From NCBI RefSeq assembly GCF_030285785.1, contig NZ_CP127247.1, positions 3,185,501-3,249,500 of the forward strand: DNA of 64,000 nt, given 5' to 3'. The notes under the pieces are model-generated. The model was not told the origin of the DNA. It did not search any database and saw nothing but the letters and a program-made list of their open reading frames with translations. This DNA is from Parasedimentitalea psychrophila (GTDB taxonomy: Bacteria; Pseudomonadota; Alphaproteobacteria; Rhodobacterales; Rhodobacteraceae). This document shows, piece after piece, positions 43,235-51,913 of the stretch. Position 1 is the first letter of the stretch, and every line of letters starts with the position of its first letter. A program made the position numbers and the translations under genes.

Positions 43235-43798
43235 ATGGCAACGAGCACCACAAAACCCAGCAGTACAGGCAAAACCACTGCTTCCAGAACCACAGCTTCC
43301 AAAACCGCCACGTCAAGAACCACCACTGCCAGAACCACCACTGCCAAGGCACCATCCCCGGCTAAACCCAAGCCTGGCCTCAAGCCTGGCTTCAAGACGG
43401 TGACCAAGGCGGTGACCAAAGCGGTCCCGGCTGCCATGGCTGAGCCCATCAAAACCGTTGAGACACCGGACCCGGTTTTTGTTGAGGCAGATGCGGATGG
43501 CGCTGGTTTGCCGATGCGAAAGAAAGAGCTTATTGACCTGGTTGTTGAACGCTCTGGCATCAAGAAAAAAGACGCCAAGCCCGTCGTTGAAGCGATGCTT
43601 GCTGTGCTGGGTGAGGCGATCGGAAGCGGGCGCGAATTGAATCTGCAACCGCTGGGGAAACTGCGCATCAACCGGAGCGTGGAACGGAGCAACGGCCGGA
43701 TAATTGTGTGCAAGCTGCGGCAGAGCACAGCCATGGGTGAAAATTCGTCCGAAGAGGATAATACTGGCACAGATCCCCTTGCAGCGGACGAAAGCTGA
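43235..43798 (+). CDS. HU/IHF-family DNA-binding protein with histone H1-like N-terminal tail
   Basis: 187 aa, twice the length of HU. Residues 1-75 are almost only T, S, A, K, R and P (repeats such as TTASKTATSRTTTARTTTAK, then KPGLKPGFKTVTKAVTKAV), like a histone H1/AlgP-type tail. Residues about 92-165 form the HU fold: MRKKELIDLVVERSGIKKKDAK, EAMLAVLGEAIGSGRELNLQPLGKL. The C-terminus is acidic (ENSSEEDNTGTDPLAADES). A nucleoid-compacting protein is the likely role. The HU beta-arm proline tip (RNP) is replaced by SNGRII, so DNA bending may differ. Confidence 0.85.
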   Translation: MATSTTKPSSTGKTTASRTTASKTATSRTTTARTTTAKAPSPAKPKPGLKPGFKTVTKAVTKAVPAAMAEPIKTVETPDPVFVEADADGAGLPMRKKELIDLVVERSGIKKKDAKPVVEAMLAVLGEAIGSGRELNLQPLGKLRINRSVERSNGRIIVCKLRQSTAMGENSSEEDNTGTDPLAADES

Positions 43799-43817
43799 CG
43801 GTAAGACCCGGCCTTAC

Positions 43818-43892
43818 GGGTGATTAGCTCAGTGGTAGAGCGCTTCGTTCACATCGAAGATGTCAGGGGTTCAAATCCCTTATCACCCACCA
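43818..43892 (+). tRNA. tRNA-Val (anticodon CAC)
   Basis: 75 bases, acceptor GGGTGAT/ATCACCC with encoded CCA, D-arm TTAGCTCAGTGGTAGAGC, anticodon stem CTTCG/CGAAG with loop TTCACAT (CAC, reading GTG), T-arm AGGGGTTCAAATCCCTT. It lies 20 bases after the HU-like gene and marks the left edge of an accessory-looking region. Confidence 0.96.
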
Positions 43893-44812
43893 TATTCTCC
43901 TTTTAAAACAACGGGTTTAGGGGGTTCTAATGCTCTGTATATGTACAGAGCTTCCCAAAGCTCACCTCGATTTCCCAAAATCAGGCATGAGGACGATGGG
44001 TTCGTTGTTCATCTGTTCATGCGCGGCGCGCCGAGCGTGGTGCTCTTACATCGCCTTGGAGGGCGGGGCGAGCAGGCTTTGAACATGCTCGATCCCGCCT
44101 TTCGGGGCTGTTGGCGACGGCTGACGCGATAATTGTGGCGTTCGTCATGCGCAGCCCGTGAGAGGTCAGGCGCGGATTTTCCTCGTGAAGGTTTCGCCTG
44201 ATGATCTCTCTGTGCCCACTTTTCGGTCCACAACTTTAGCGATCGGACCTTGACGTAGGGCAGGTCACGCTGGATTTGCGACATCAATCCGCTCAGCCGT
44301 TTTGGGCAACAAAGGCGGCATCCGCCGGCCATGGGTCACTTTCGGGAAGACGATTTTACCAACATAGCTTCCGACCAGGCCTCTCTGCAGATCTGGCCTT
44401 TCAGCAGATCTGGCCGCTCAGCAGATCAGGGCCCGACAGACCAATGCCGTTTCACCGGAGGCAATGGCCAGGCGATATTTTTCAAATCTCGCCGCGATGT
44501 CTTCATGCCTTGGATACCAATTTTCCGACCAGGCCTCTGTCTCTGGTGTCGGTCGCGAAACATGCAAAAGCGCCAACAGGCTTAGTCGCCCACAACTGGA
44601 CAGTCTGACCAGCCTGTCATCTCCCGCCGCACAAAATAATGCCTGGCTGTGGAACACGCCATGGCAAAATTCGGTGCAGAGTATGCGTTGCAGGTGTGCC
44701 CTTGAAACAGCGGGTCGTGCAACCAAGTCGACACAGTAATGTCGTCGCGGTCTGCCGTTCAGGATGGCTCTTTCAAGTAACTGTTCCATCGGCCGTATCA
44801 CCTCCGAGCAGA
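43893..44812. other. Gene-poor region after tRNA-Val with short repeats
   Basis: No frame here has a recognisable motif, good SD and plausible composition together. There is a 17-base tandem repeat GCAGATCTGGCCTTTCA/GCAGATCTGGCCGCTCA plus a partial third unit (44387-44433), and a 16-base direct repeat TTCCGACCAGGCCTCT (44369-44384 and 44523-44538). The stretch reads like decayed accessory DNA next to a tRNA; no integrase could be recognised. Confidence 0.45.
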
Positions 44813-45166
44813 TCAGGAAAAGACTTTGCGAAAGGCGTCCTTTTTCAGGATCTTGCCGCCCCGAAAGGCAAAAATATCGCAGCCGCGAATATCCACCTCT
44901 TGGCCGTCACTCTGCTCGGTAAAGGACCATTCGCTGATGGCCTCTTGGCCAAAAATCACTGTTGCCCCTTCCTGGCGTTTGCCTGTGTCATGCGCCAGCA
45001 TATTGGCGAAACCGCGCCGCACCTCGTCAATGCCGCGAAACGTCTGCCCCGGTTCCGGGCCAACCGAGGCGGCATAGACGCAATCGGGATGGATGTAGCG
45101 CATCAGGGTGTCCAGATCCTTGTTGGTCCAGGCCTGGCTGAAGGTCGCTAAATCATCATAGGTCAT
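44813..45166 (-). CDS. SnoaL/NTF2-like protein of the diamine N-hydroxylation cluster
   Basis: 117 aa from the ATG at 45166 (AAGGAA eight bases upstream). NTF2-like fold: MTYDDLATFSQAWTNKDLDTLMRYIHPDCVYAASVG, FRGIDEVRRGFANML, then strand-rich EWSFTEQSDGQEVDIRGCDIFAFRGGKI. It is the last gene of a four-gene minus-strand string with 14 bases to the aminotransferase gene. Such folds can act as isomerases, dehydratases or cyclases, so it could shape the end product. No substrate can be named. Confidence 0.75.
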   Translation of the reverse strand: MTYDDLATFSQAWTNKDLDTLMRYIHPDCVYAASVGPEPGQTFRGIDEVRRGFANMLAHDTGKRQEGATVIFGQEAISEWSFTEQSDGQEVDIRGCDIFAFRGGKILKKDAFRKVFS

Positions 45167-45180
45167 ATCAATTCCTTTGG

Positions 45181-46233
45181 TCAGGGAGAAAGGCTTTGGT
45201 TGAGCTGTGCCAGGCATGTAAATGCCCAGCGTGCCTTGTCTTCCGGCAAAGCAAAGCAAATGCGGATCGCAGTGCGATTATAAATCCCGAACTTGTCCCC
45301 CGGTTCTACCAGGATGCCGTGTTGGTCACGCAAACGAGCGGCTAGGTCGCGGCTGTCCAATGGGCAATCTGGAAATTCAACCCAGAAGGCCGGCGTCGCA
45401 ATTGGGTTGGAGATCTTTAGGCGGCTTCCGCTCAGAAAGGATCGGCCCCGGTCGCGGGCGCGGCGGAGAAAGCGGCGTTGTGATGTTTGAAGGGTGGAGA
45501 CCTGCAACGGGCCGGTACCGGGAACCGCCGACTGGCTCACTTGGCTGGCGCCCAGCGTCAGATCTTGGTGAACCTCCACTATTTGTTGCAACAGATTTTG
45601 CGGCGCGGTCAAATACCCCAACCGGGCGCCCGCCAACCCACGCCCCTTTGACAGGCTGAAAACCTGTACCGCCCCTGGCACCACCCTGGCACCACCCTTG
45701 ATGGCGTCGGTGTCAAACACCAGCCCGCGATAGGTTTCATCCAAAATCGGTTGAATTCCAGCGGTTAGCGCAGCAGCACATAGTTCCGAGACAGTGCCAT
45801 CGGGGATAAGCGTTCCAAGCGGGTTGCCAGGGTTTGCGATGACGATTGCGCCGCCTTTGACGGCCTGCTTAATGGCGGTTCGAATGCTGACTTCGGCCGG
45901 TTCCTGAAGCGACATGTCATACGTTTTATGGGCAATTTTCAAATGTTTTACCGCCCGGTGATATCCTGGAAAGCCGGGCCGTGGGATCAGGATTGGCCCA
46001 GAGGCTTGCAACACGGCAAAGGTGCTGACCAACGCCATGGAGGCGCCTGCCGTTACCGCAACTGGCGGCATCCCGTCTAGGCCTGCGGACAGGCGCGCCC
46101 GCAACTCTGGGTCGCCGTAGCGGTCTGGGTATGCCACCGGGTTGGACATCTTGCCATCACAGGATGGCCAGAAATCCACGTCGGGGTGTACCACACCAAT
46201 TGAGAGATCGATCAATGTGTCAGGGGGCGTCAC
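45181..46233 (-). CDS. PLP-dependent class I/II aminotransferase-fold enzyme
   Basis: 350 aa, GTG start at 46233 with GAGGC upstream. Fold-type I PLP enzyme: YGDPELRARLSAGL, VTAGASMALVSTFAVL, PRPGFPGYHRAVK, the PLP-phosphate/asparagine region IVIANPGNPLGTLIPDG, DETYRGLVFD, and the PLP lysine in VFSLSKGRGLAGARLGYL. The C-terminal domain ends RTAIRICFALPEDKARWAF. It is shorter than AspC-type enzymes. Beside an N-hydroxylase and a diaminobutyrate aminotransferase it may deaminate or oxidise the N-hydroxylated amino acid; this is inference only. Confidence 0.82.
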   Translation of the reverse strand: MTPPDTLIDLSIGVVHPDVDFWPSCDGKMSNPVAYPDRYGDPELRARLSAGLDGMPPVAVTAGASMALVSTFAVLQASGPILIPRPGFPGYHRAVKHLKIAHKTYDMSLQEPAEVSIRTAIKQAVKGGAIVIANPGNPLGTLIPDGTVSELCAAALTAGIQPILDETYRGLVFDTDAIKGGARVVPGAVQVFSLSKGRGLAGARLGYLTAPQNLLQQIVEVHQDLTLGASQVSQSAVPGTGPLQVSTLQTSQRRFLRRARDRGRSFLSGSRLKISNPIATPAFWVEFPDCPLDSRDLAARLRDQHGILVEPGDKFGIYNRTAIRICFALPEDKARWAFTCLAQLNQSLSP

Positions 46234-46310
46234 AGCAGCTGCCTCGCCTCAAAAGAGTTGATTTGACCCCATCGCACCGGGATGTTCGCGGTGGGGTCTG
46301 GTTGCTCTGG

Positions 46311-47663
46311 TCAGGCGATAACGGGGTGTAACTCAGTGTCGGCATCGCCTAAGGCAGTCGCCGGGTCAGCACTGTCAGCGGGTTCAAAGGCCTTTGAGGC
46401 GATTTCCGCCGCGCGGAGTGACATCAGGCTGATTGATCCGGCATCCCCCATTCCATGGGTCACTTCGCAAAGCCCGTTCATCAAAATCTTTCCGGGAGCT
46501 TCTGGCGTCAGAGCAAGGTCGTATTTCCGCCCGACCGACACCGCGCCTCTTTCAAGCTGCAAAAGATGTTGCAATGGTTGCAGCAGGTTGGGTATCTTTT
46601 GGTTGTGCGGATGCGGCCCATAGTTGACAAATCCGGTCGCCAAAATCACCCCGTCATAGGCCTTGTCGAAGGTCCGGGTGTGCATTCTGTCGTTGATGGT
46701 GATTTCAATTTTGCCGCCCTTGTCACGGACGTTGTTGATCTCTGAAAGCCGGTGGAGTTCCAGTTTATTGCGACCAGCCAACTTATCATAATAAATTTGC
46801 TGGTAGATTTCTTGGATGACGTCTTCGTCGGCCGTGCCGTAGTTGGTGCCGTAAACGTCGCGATCTATCCGACGTTTCATCGCCTCTGAGGAATTGAAGT
46901 AGAGATCCGTGAACTCTGGGAAATAGATTTCGCTGACAAAGGGCGTGGTATCCTTGAGGGGGAATCCGAAGCGTCGCATGATCACATCGACTTCGACCTG
47001 CGGGTGCATCTTGGTGAGGTGCAACACTATCTCGGCCGCGGTTTGGCTGCTGCCCACGATGGCAATACGTTTGGCGTTGCCGGCAACCATGGCATCTATT
47101 GACGAGTTGTATTTGGTGAAGTGGATGCAGTTGGGGTTCGTGATGTCCTGAAATTGTTCAGGGATTTGTGGCGGGCGCCCGGTTCCCAGCACCACATGCC
47201 GCGCCAGTAGCTCAGGTCCATTGTCGCATTTGATCGCATAGTGGTCACCGCGAGGTTCAATCCCGGTTACCCAAGTGCCGCCAATGAAATGATCACGGAA
47301 ATTCTCTGCCACCCAGGCAATGTAGTTTGCAAAATCAGGCCGCAGCGGCATGCTCATGTTCAGGTTCAATTGGGTCCAGAACAGACCATTCTCATGAAGA
47401 TAATTGAGGAAACTGTAGCGGCTGCGTGGATTGCGCGGCGTGGCCAGATCGCGATGAGGCGAGTTTTGAATGTTTGAATACACATCCAGCGCGTTTTCAA
47501 ACAGCATTTCATTCTGCCAGACAATCTGCTTTTGACTGTCGACAAAGCGAAAGCTTTTGTCTGGGTGCAATTCTTCCAGTGCGATTGCCAGAGCGATGTT
47601 GGCGGGTCCGAAGCCGATGCCGACAATGTCATAGATTTCCGTCGATGGGTGAGAGCGTTTCAT
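46311..47663 (-). CDS. SidA/IucD/PvdA-family amine N-hydroxylase
   Basis: 450 aa flavin N-monooxygenase of the ornithine/lysine/diamine type. FAD motif YDIVGIGFGPANIALAIALEE, substrate region DLATPRNPRSRYSFLNYLHE, NADPH motif RIAIVGSSQTAAEIVLHL, and the C-terminal ATGFVNYGPHP. Members hydroxylate the terminal amine of ornithine, lysine, putrescine, 1,3-diaminopropane or histamine in siderophore pathways. A diaminobutyrate aminotransferase gene 24 bases upstream makes 2,4-diaminobutyrate, or something derived from it, the favoured substrate. No NIS synthetase, NRPS or acyltransferase is near. Confidence 0.88.
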   Translation of the reverse strand: MKRSHPSTEIYDIVGIGFGPANIALAIALEELHPDKSFRFVDSQKQIVWQNEMLFENALDVYSNIQNSPHRDLATPRNPRSRYSFLNYLHENGLFWTQLNLNMSMPLRPDFANYIAWVAENFRDHFIGGTWVTGIEPRGDHYAIKCDNGPELLARHVVLGTGRPPQIPEQFQDITNPNCIHFTKYNSSIDAMVAGNAKRIAIVGSSQTAAEIVLHLTKMHPQVEVDVIMRRFGFPLKDTTPFVSEIYFPEFTDLYFNSSEAMKRRIDRDVYGTNYGTADEDVIQEIYQQIYYDKLAGRNKLELHRLSEINNVRDKGGKIEITINDRMHTRTFDKAYDGVILATGFVNYGPHPHNQKIPNLLQPLQHLLQLERGAVSVGRKYDLALTPEAPGKILMNGLCEVTHGMGDAGSISLMSLRAAEIASKAFEPADSADPATALGDADTELHPVIA

Positions 47664-47687
47664 AGATTTTCTTCCCAATTGTTAGAG

Positions 47688-48944
47688 TTATGCATTTGCT
47701 AAAATCGGTTGTGACAGGGTCGCCTGCAGAGCCGCCTCAATGCGGCCAATACCATCAAGCATGTCGGCTTCGGAGATCGTCAGGGGTGGCAGTAATTTCA
47801 GAACTTCACCCTTGGGGCCACAGGTTTCGATAATCAGGCCTGCTGCGAAACAGCGGGCACGCACCGCCTCGGCGAGGGCTCCGTCGCGCAGATCAATGCC
47901 CTGCATAAAACCCCGCCCCTTGGTGTGAAAACCATAGCGATGTGCCAGCGTTGAAAGCTCTGAGTGCAGCATTTCTATCTTGCTGTTCAAACGCTGGGCA
48001 AATGTGTCGTCTGCCCAATAGTGTTCAAGTGCTACCCGGGCTGTCACAAAGGCAAAATTGTTGCCTCTGAAGGTGCCGTTGTGTTCTCCGGGCAGCCAGT
48101 GGTCCAGTTCGGGCTTGATCAGCACCATGGACATCGGCAGGCCAAACCCGCTTAGCGCCTTGGCCATGGTAATCATATCCGGCTCTATCCCCATGTGTTC
48201 GAAGGAAAAGAATGTTCCGGACCGGCCGCAGCCCGCCTGGATGTCGTCTATGATAACTAGAATATCATTGCGTTTGGCCACTGTGGCCAGCTTGCGAATC
48301 CAGGGCGCGGAGGCATGGTTCAGGCCGCCTTCGCCTTGAACGGTTTCAAGGATAATCGCCGCCGGTTTATCGCAGCCACTGGAGGGGTCTTCGAGCATTT
48401 TTTGGAGCAATTCACATGTATCTGTACCGGCCCCGAGATAGCCGTCGTAAGGGAACCGGCTGACCTGGCTTAAGAGTGAAGCAGAGGCAGCGCGGTGATG
48501 GCTGTTTCCAGTCAAGGCCAATGCCCCAAGTGTGCAGCCGTGAAACCCATTGGTGAAGGCGATTACATTGGTGCGCCCAGTGATCTTGCGGGCAAGCTTT
48601 ATCGCGGCCTCGACTGCATTGGCGCCTGTGGGCCCGGTGAACTGTAGCCGGTAGTTCATTTCACGCGGTCTGAGGATAAGGGAGTCGAAGGCATCGATGA
48701 ATTGCGACTTTGAGCGGGTATGCATGTCCATCGACATCGCGATACCGCCCGACTGAATGTAACCCAGCAAGGCGTCTTGCAGCACTGGGTTATTGTGGCC
48801 ATAGTTCAGCGCCCCACAGCCGCTTAAGAAATCCAGGTATTCTGCCCCCTGTAAACTATACATATGCGCACCGGCAGCGCGCTCGAAAACCGTCGTATAG
48901 GACCGGCAATAGCTCCTGACTTCGGATTCAATTTGATGATTCAT
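47688..48944 (-). CDS. Diaminobutyrate-2-oxoglutarate aminotransferase-like (EctB family)
   Basis: 418 aa class III aminotransferase from the ATG at 48944 (GGGGGA upstream). Marks: LDFLSGCGALNYGHNNPVL, FTGPTGANAVEAAIKLARK, NGFHGCTLGALALTGN, the PLP aspartate in ILVIIDDIQAGCGRSGTFFSFE, PLP lysine in MITMAKALSGFGLPMS, and GTFRGNNFAFV. This is the EctB/RhbA/Dat pattern, which makes 2,4-diaminobutyrate from aspartate semialdehyde and glutamate. EctA and EctC are absent, so ectoine is unlikely; it is followed by an N-hydroxylase, as in rhizobactin-type loci, but without the decarboxylase. Confidence 0.87.
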   Translation of the reverse strand: MNHQIESEVRSYCRSYTTVFERAAGAHMYSLQGAEYLDFLSGCGALNYGHNNPVLQDALLGYIQSGGIAMSMDMHTRSKSQFIDAFDSLILRPREMNYRLQFTGPTGANAVEAAIKLARKITGRTNVIAFTNGFHGCTLGALALTGNSHHRAASASLLSQVSRFPYDGYLGAGTDTCELLQKMLEDPSSGCDKPAAIILETVQGEGGLNHASAPWIRKLATVAKRNDILVIIDDIQAGCGRSGTFFSFEHMGIEPDMITMAKALSGFGLPMSMVLIKPELDHWLPGEHNGTFRGNNFAFVTARVALEHYWADDTFAQRLNSKIEMLHSELSTLAHRYGFHTKGRGFMQGIDLRDGALAEAVRARCFAAGLIIETCGPKGEVLKLLPPLTISEADMLDGIGRIEAALQATLSQPILANA

Positions 48945-49427
48945 TGTGGTCCCCCAAACAAATACCCATCCTTGCGCAATAATTCTCGATTGCTCCGCTA
49001 GATCGAGGCAGAGCTCAGCCAAGATAGGCAAGCGCGGGTCGGTCACTCATGAAAGTTTGCCGTCAATGTCGGGAATGGCATTGCAATTCGACGGCATGAA
49101 AAATTAAACTGACATATTTAACAACCTTAGGTTTAGCCCGACCGAAAAGTAATTGCAATGTAAGTTTGCGTTATTGAATGACTGCCGGTTGACGCCGGTA
49201 GTTTCGCGTTTGGAGGGCAACTCCAGATACTGAAGATGGGCTGGTTGCCGCCTTCTCAGTGACGGCACCGAAATGTGCCAAGATGGCGGTCTGAGGACCA
49301 CAAAGTGGAGAGGGCGCCAAGAACCTGACGCGGCGAAGCGCTGCGACCAGAAATGCGTCTCGACGAACAGAAATCCGAAGACCCTCGCCTCAATTTGATG
49401 CGCCGGAGGAGACATAAACGGACGCGA
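48945..49427. promoter_or_regulatory. Non-coding gap and likely promoter of the diaminobutyrate/N-hydroxylase operon
   Basis: 483 bases between the MFS gene and the EctB-like gene. The part near 49080-49160 is AT-rich and holds two ATTGCAAT palindromes (49080-49087 and 49052+100, i.e. 49152-49159), 72 bases apart. The frames seen in 49104-49486 have no recognisable motif and are not called. Confidence 0.35.
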
Positions 49428-50633
49428 TTATTCAGAAGCTGCCTGTACTGATGAGGGCATCGCGTCACGGTTCGCCTCCAGTGCAAATGCTATGGAGGAG
49501 ATAAAGACCAGCGTCCCGAAGCATGCCATCGCCGCCAGCACCAGTGGAAATTCTCCGACAGAGTGCAAAAAGGCGATGATCGGTATGGCGAAGCCTCCGA
49601 CGGTGAATCCCATGAAATATCTTAGGCTGAAGGCCTTGGCGCGAAGCTCGCGCGGCACGTATGAGGCAACGATGGCATCGTTGACCACCACCTGACCATA
49701 GATCGCGGCCATTGCCATCACCAAACCCATCAACATCAGAGGACCGGTGCTGGTTGCAGCCACGGTGAGGCCGATTGGCTGAAATATGGCCACACAGAGA
49801 AATACCATCGGCAAGCTGAAGTTTTCGATCAATCGGCCCAAGGTGACTTGGGTCAGAGCGCCCAGCAGGAAAACGATGGTCGCTAAAGATCCGGTGAGCA
49901 CAAGCGACAGTTCAGTGCCCAGCCGCTCGTCGACAATTTTTGGTAGGGAGATGGTTGTCATATTGAAGGTCAGGCCGCCCGCCACGATAGCCAGTCCAAA
50001 AATTGCCAATAGGGCGATGGGCCGCGCCACCGGCGGGCGCTTTCCTACCTTGGATATTTCCTGATTTTGGCCATCTCCATCGTAAGGTACTAGAATCATG
50101 AATAAAATACCGATCCCGATGCAAATCAATCCGGGCACCACAAAGGCGGCCTGCCAGCCAACGGTTGTAGCAATCAGCGCAGTTACCCCAGGTGCGCTGG
50201 CGGCGCCGATGTTCCCCCATGCGCCATTCCAGCCAAGTGATCGGCCAGGGTGCTGCGCATGCGTCACGATCATATCCGATCCGATTGGATGGTAGATCGC
50301 GGAAAATACGCCCAGAATGAGCAGCCAGATAGCCAGCCCATGCAACGAGGTTTGTGTGGAAACCCCAATACAAGATAACCCATATCCGATAAAGAACACC
50401 GCCAACATGTTGCGAGAGCCATAGCGCGCTGCCAGCCAACCAACCGGAAGGGAGCACAGTCCAAAGGCGACAAATGCTCCGGTTGCCAGCGTGATCAGCA
50501 TCGCATAATCCAGCCCCCTCTCAACCGCGATGGCAATCACCGCAGTTGGATAGATCAGCAGGATGAAATGGTCAAAAGAATGGGCTATATTCACAAATAT
50601 GATGGTGCGACGGGAGAGGTCGTTTGAGGTCAT
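49428..50633 (-). CDS. MFS transporter
   Basis: 401 aa with 12 predicted membrane segments, major facilitator superfamily. Loop 2-3 motif GWLAARYGSRNML (G-x3-D/R-xGR type), YHPIGSDMIVTHAQHPGRSLGWNGAWGNIGAASAPG in the first half, and LRAKAFSLRYFMGFTVGGFAIP in the second. No central cytoplasmic domain beyond about 20 charged residues (YDGDGQNQEISKVGKRPPVA). It lies upstream of the diaminobutyrate/N-hydroxylase genes on the same strand, so export of the product or uptake of a precursor is plausible. Substrate unknown. Confidence 0.85.
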   Translation of the reverse strand: MTSNDLSRRTIIFVNIAHSFDHFILLIYPTAVIAIAVERGLDYAMLITLATGAFVAFGLCSLPVGWLAARYGSRNMLAVFFIGYGLSCIGVSTQTSLHGLAIWLLILGVFSAIYHPIGSDMIVTHAQHPGRSLGWNGAWGNIGAASAPGVTALIATTVGWQAAFVVPGLICIGIGILFMILVPYDGDGQNQEISKVGKRPPVARPIALLAIFGLAIVAGGLTFNMTTISLPKIVDERLGTELSLVLTGSLATIVFLLGALTQVTLGRLIENFSLPMVFLCVAIFQPIGLTVAATSTGPLMLMGLVMAMAAIYGQVVVNDAIVASYVPRELRAKAFSLRYFMGFTVGGFAIPIIAFLHSVGEFPLVLAAMACFGTLVFISSIAFALEANRDAMPSSVQAASE

Positions 50634-50684
50634 GATGGCCTATTTCCGCGAACTGATACGATGGGGTGTCGGCATTTTGTCTGG

Positions 50685-50921
50685 TCACGTGGCGGTCTGT
50701 CGGTGATGCACAATCTGCCCGCAGTCAATTCTGGTCCTGCGTCCCGGCACTGACCGACGACTGCGGCCCAGCACCGGCGGCAAGCGGCCTGCGGCAGCCA
50801 AATGTTGCTCTGGATGGTCTGCCGTATGAATCCAATGGGCGGTCGTCACGATTGACAGCAGAGCACCGGCAAAACCCAGTCCACTGATCTGATATCCCAA
50901 CCCGGAAAGAGTGGTGATCAT
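50685..50921 (-). CDS. Possible small membrane peptide upstream of the MFS gene
   Basis: 78 codons with a well-placed GAGGAG about six bases before the ATG at 50921, ending 51 bases before the MFS start. One hydrophobic segment (ISGLGFAGALLSIVTTAHWI), then a basic arginine-rich tail (GRSRRSVPGRRTRIDCGQ). It is not recognised, and the second half may not be real coding sequence. The next 260 bases up to 51183 are AT-rich, with no other gene. Confidence 0.35.
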   Translation of the reverse strand: MITTLSGLGYQISGLGFAGALLSIVTTAHWIHTADHPEQHLAAAGRLPPVLGRSRRSVPGRRTRIDCGQIVHHRQTAT

Positions 50922-51183
50922 CGGTGCTCCTCACCGGACCGCACATTGACCAACGGACCGCGCATTCCGAGGTCGAACATTAGGTTTTCCTTGGCAGTCT
51001 GAGTCGTGGTTTCAAAAGTGGTTTGATCTTTTTTGGGACGGTACAGGAATGTGATGGTAAAATCAACTTGTAGTAGAGAGTAAATCAATTATTATACAAC
51101 AGCAATCAAGTAAATGATTCGGATTCCCTGTGGGATCTCGTTTTTTCAGCAGGGTTCCATAGAGACCTAAAGAGGTAATTGAA

Positions 51184-51834
51184 ATGACAGAAGAAATTGC
51201 TTCCGAAACCCCGGTCAAATCCACCGCACGAAAGATAAGTGCAAAAATCAAGCCAAAGGCCATTGAACCTGAAAGCCCAGAGCAGGATGTGGCTGTGGAT
51301 AAGTCAAACGTGGTGCCATCGGTCGAAGAAAAAGGGACTGAATTGCCCAGCGAGATTGAGATCGAGAACTTGATCAAGACCTATGTTGTCGCTGCCATGG
51401 GGGTGGCCCTGGTGCCTGTACCGATGTTCGACGCTGCGGCCATTATTGCGGTGCAACTGAAAATGGTTCACGGGTTTGCCAAGCTCTATGATGTGGCCTT
51501 CAATGAGAAACTGGCCCGCCGCATTATCATCTCGCTGATTGGCGGCGCCGCACCTGTGGCGATCGCCTTGGGCGCGGCCAGCCTGGCCAAATCGGTGCCG
51601 TTGGCAGGGACCTTGGCCGGGACCGCAGGCATGGTTGTTCTTGCCGGGGCTATCACCTACGCCATCGGCAAAGTTTTCGCCCGGCACTTTGACAGTGGCG
51701 GTGATCTGATTGGCTTCAGCGTTGCCGATATGCGCGCGTTTTTTCTGCGCGAGTTCAAGTTGGGTAAGTCTGTGGCAAAGGATCTTAAGGCCGATAGCGC
51801 CACAGCTGAAACGGCAAAGCCGGAACTCGCATAA
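51184..51834 (+). CDS. DUF697 membrane protein
   Basis: 216 aa. The first about 60 residues are charged and disordered (K, E, P, S). DUF697 follows: IENLIKTYVVAAMGVALVPVPMFDAAAIIAVQLKMVHGFAKLYDVAF, then two hydrophobic hairpins (IISLIGGAAPVAIALGAASLA, PLAGTLAGTAGMVVLAGAITYAIG) and the end motif FARHFDSGGDLIGF. DUF697 often follows a GTPase domain; none is present here. AGAGGTAATTGAA precedes the ATG. First gene of a four-gene operon with SPFH, solute-binding and two-helix proteins. Confidence 0.82.
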   Translation: MTEEIASETPVKSTARKISAKIKPKAIEPESPEQDVAVDKSNVVPSVEEKGTELPSEIEIENLIKTYVVAAMGVALVPVPMFDAAAIIAVQLKMVHGFAKLYDVAFNEKLARRIIISLIGGAAPVAIALGAASLAKSVPLAGTLAGTAGMVVLAGAITYAIGKVFARHFDSGGDLIGFSVADMRAFFLREFKLGKSVAKDLKADSATAETAKPELA

Positions 51835-51913
51835 TCTTGGTATTGGCAGGCCCATTTCAGGCCCTGCGCAATACCGTCGCGGGGCCAACTGACTATTTTG
51901 GAGGACCTCTTCA

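Noticed and set aside
43860-44132. Frame starting inside tRNA-Val, considered as an integrase remnant
   Set aside because: No tyrosine-recombinase motif (R...HxxR...Y) can be seen, and the start lies within the tRNA.
47688-48944. Ectoine biosynthesis
   Set aside because: The aminotransferase is EctB-like, but no EctA acetyltransferase or EctC synthase is present; the neighbour is an N-hydroxylase.
49104-49486. Two minus-strand frames between the EctB-like and MFS genes
   Set aside because: No SD, no motif, low-complexity R/H/S composition; the stretch is more likely a promoter region.
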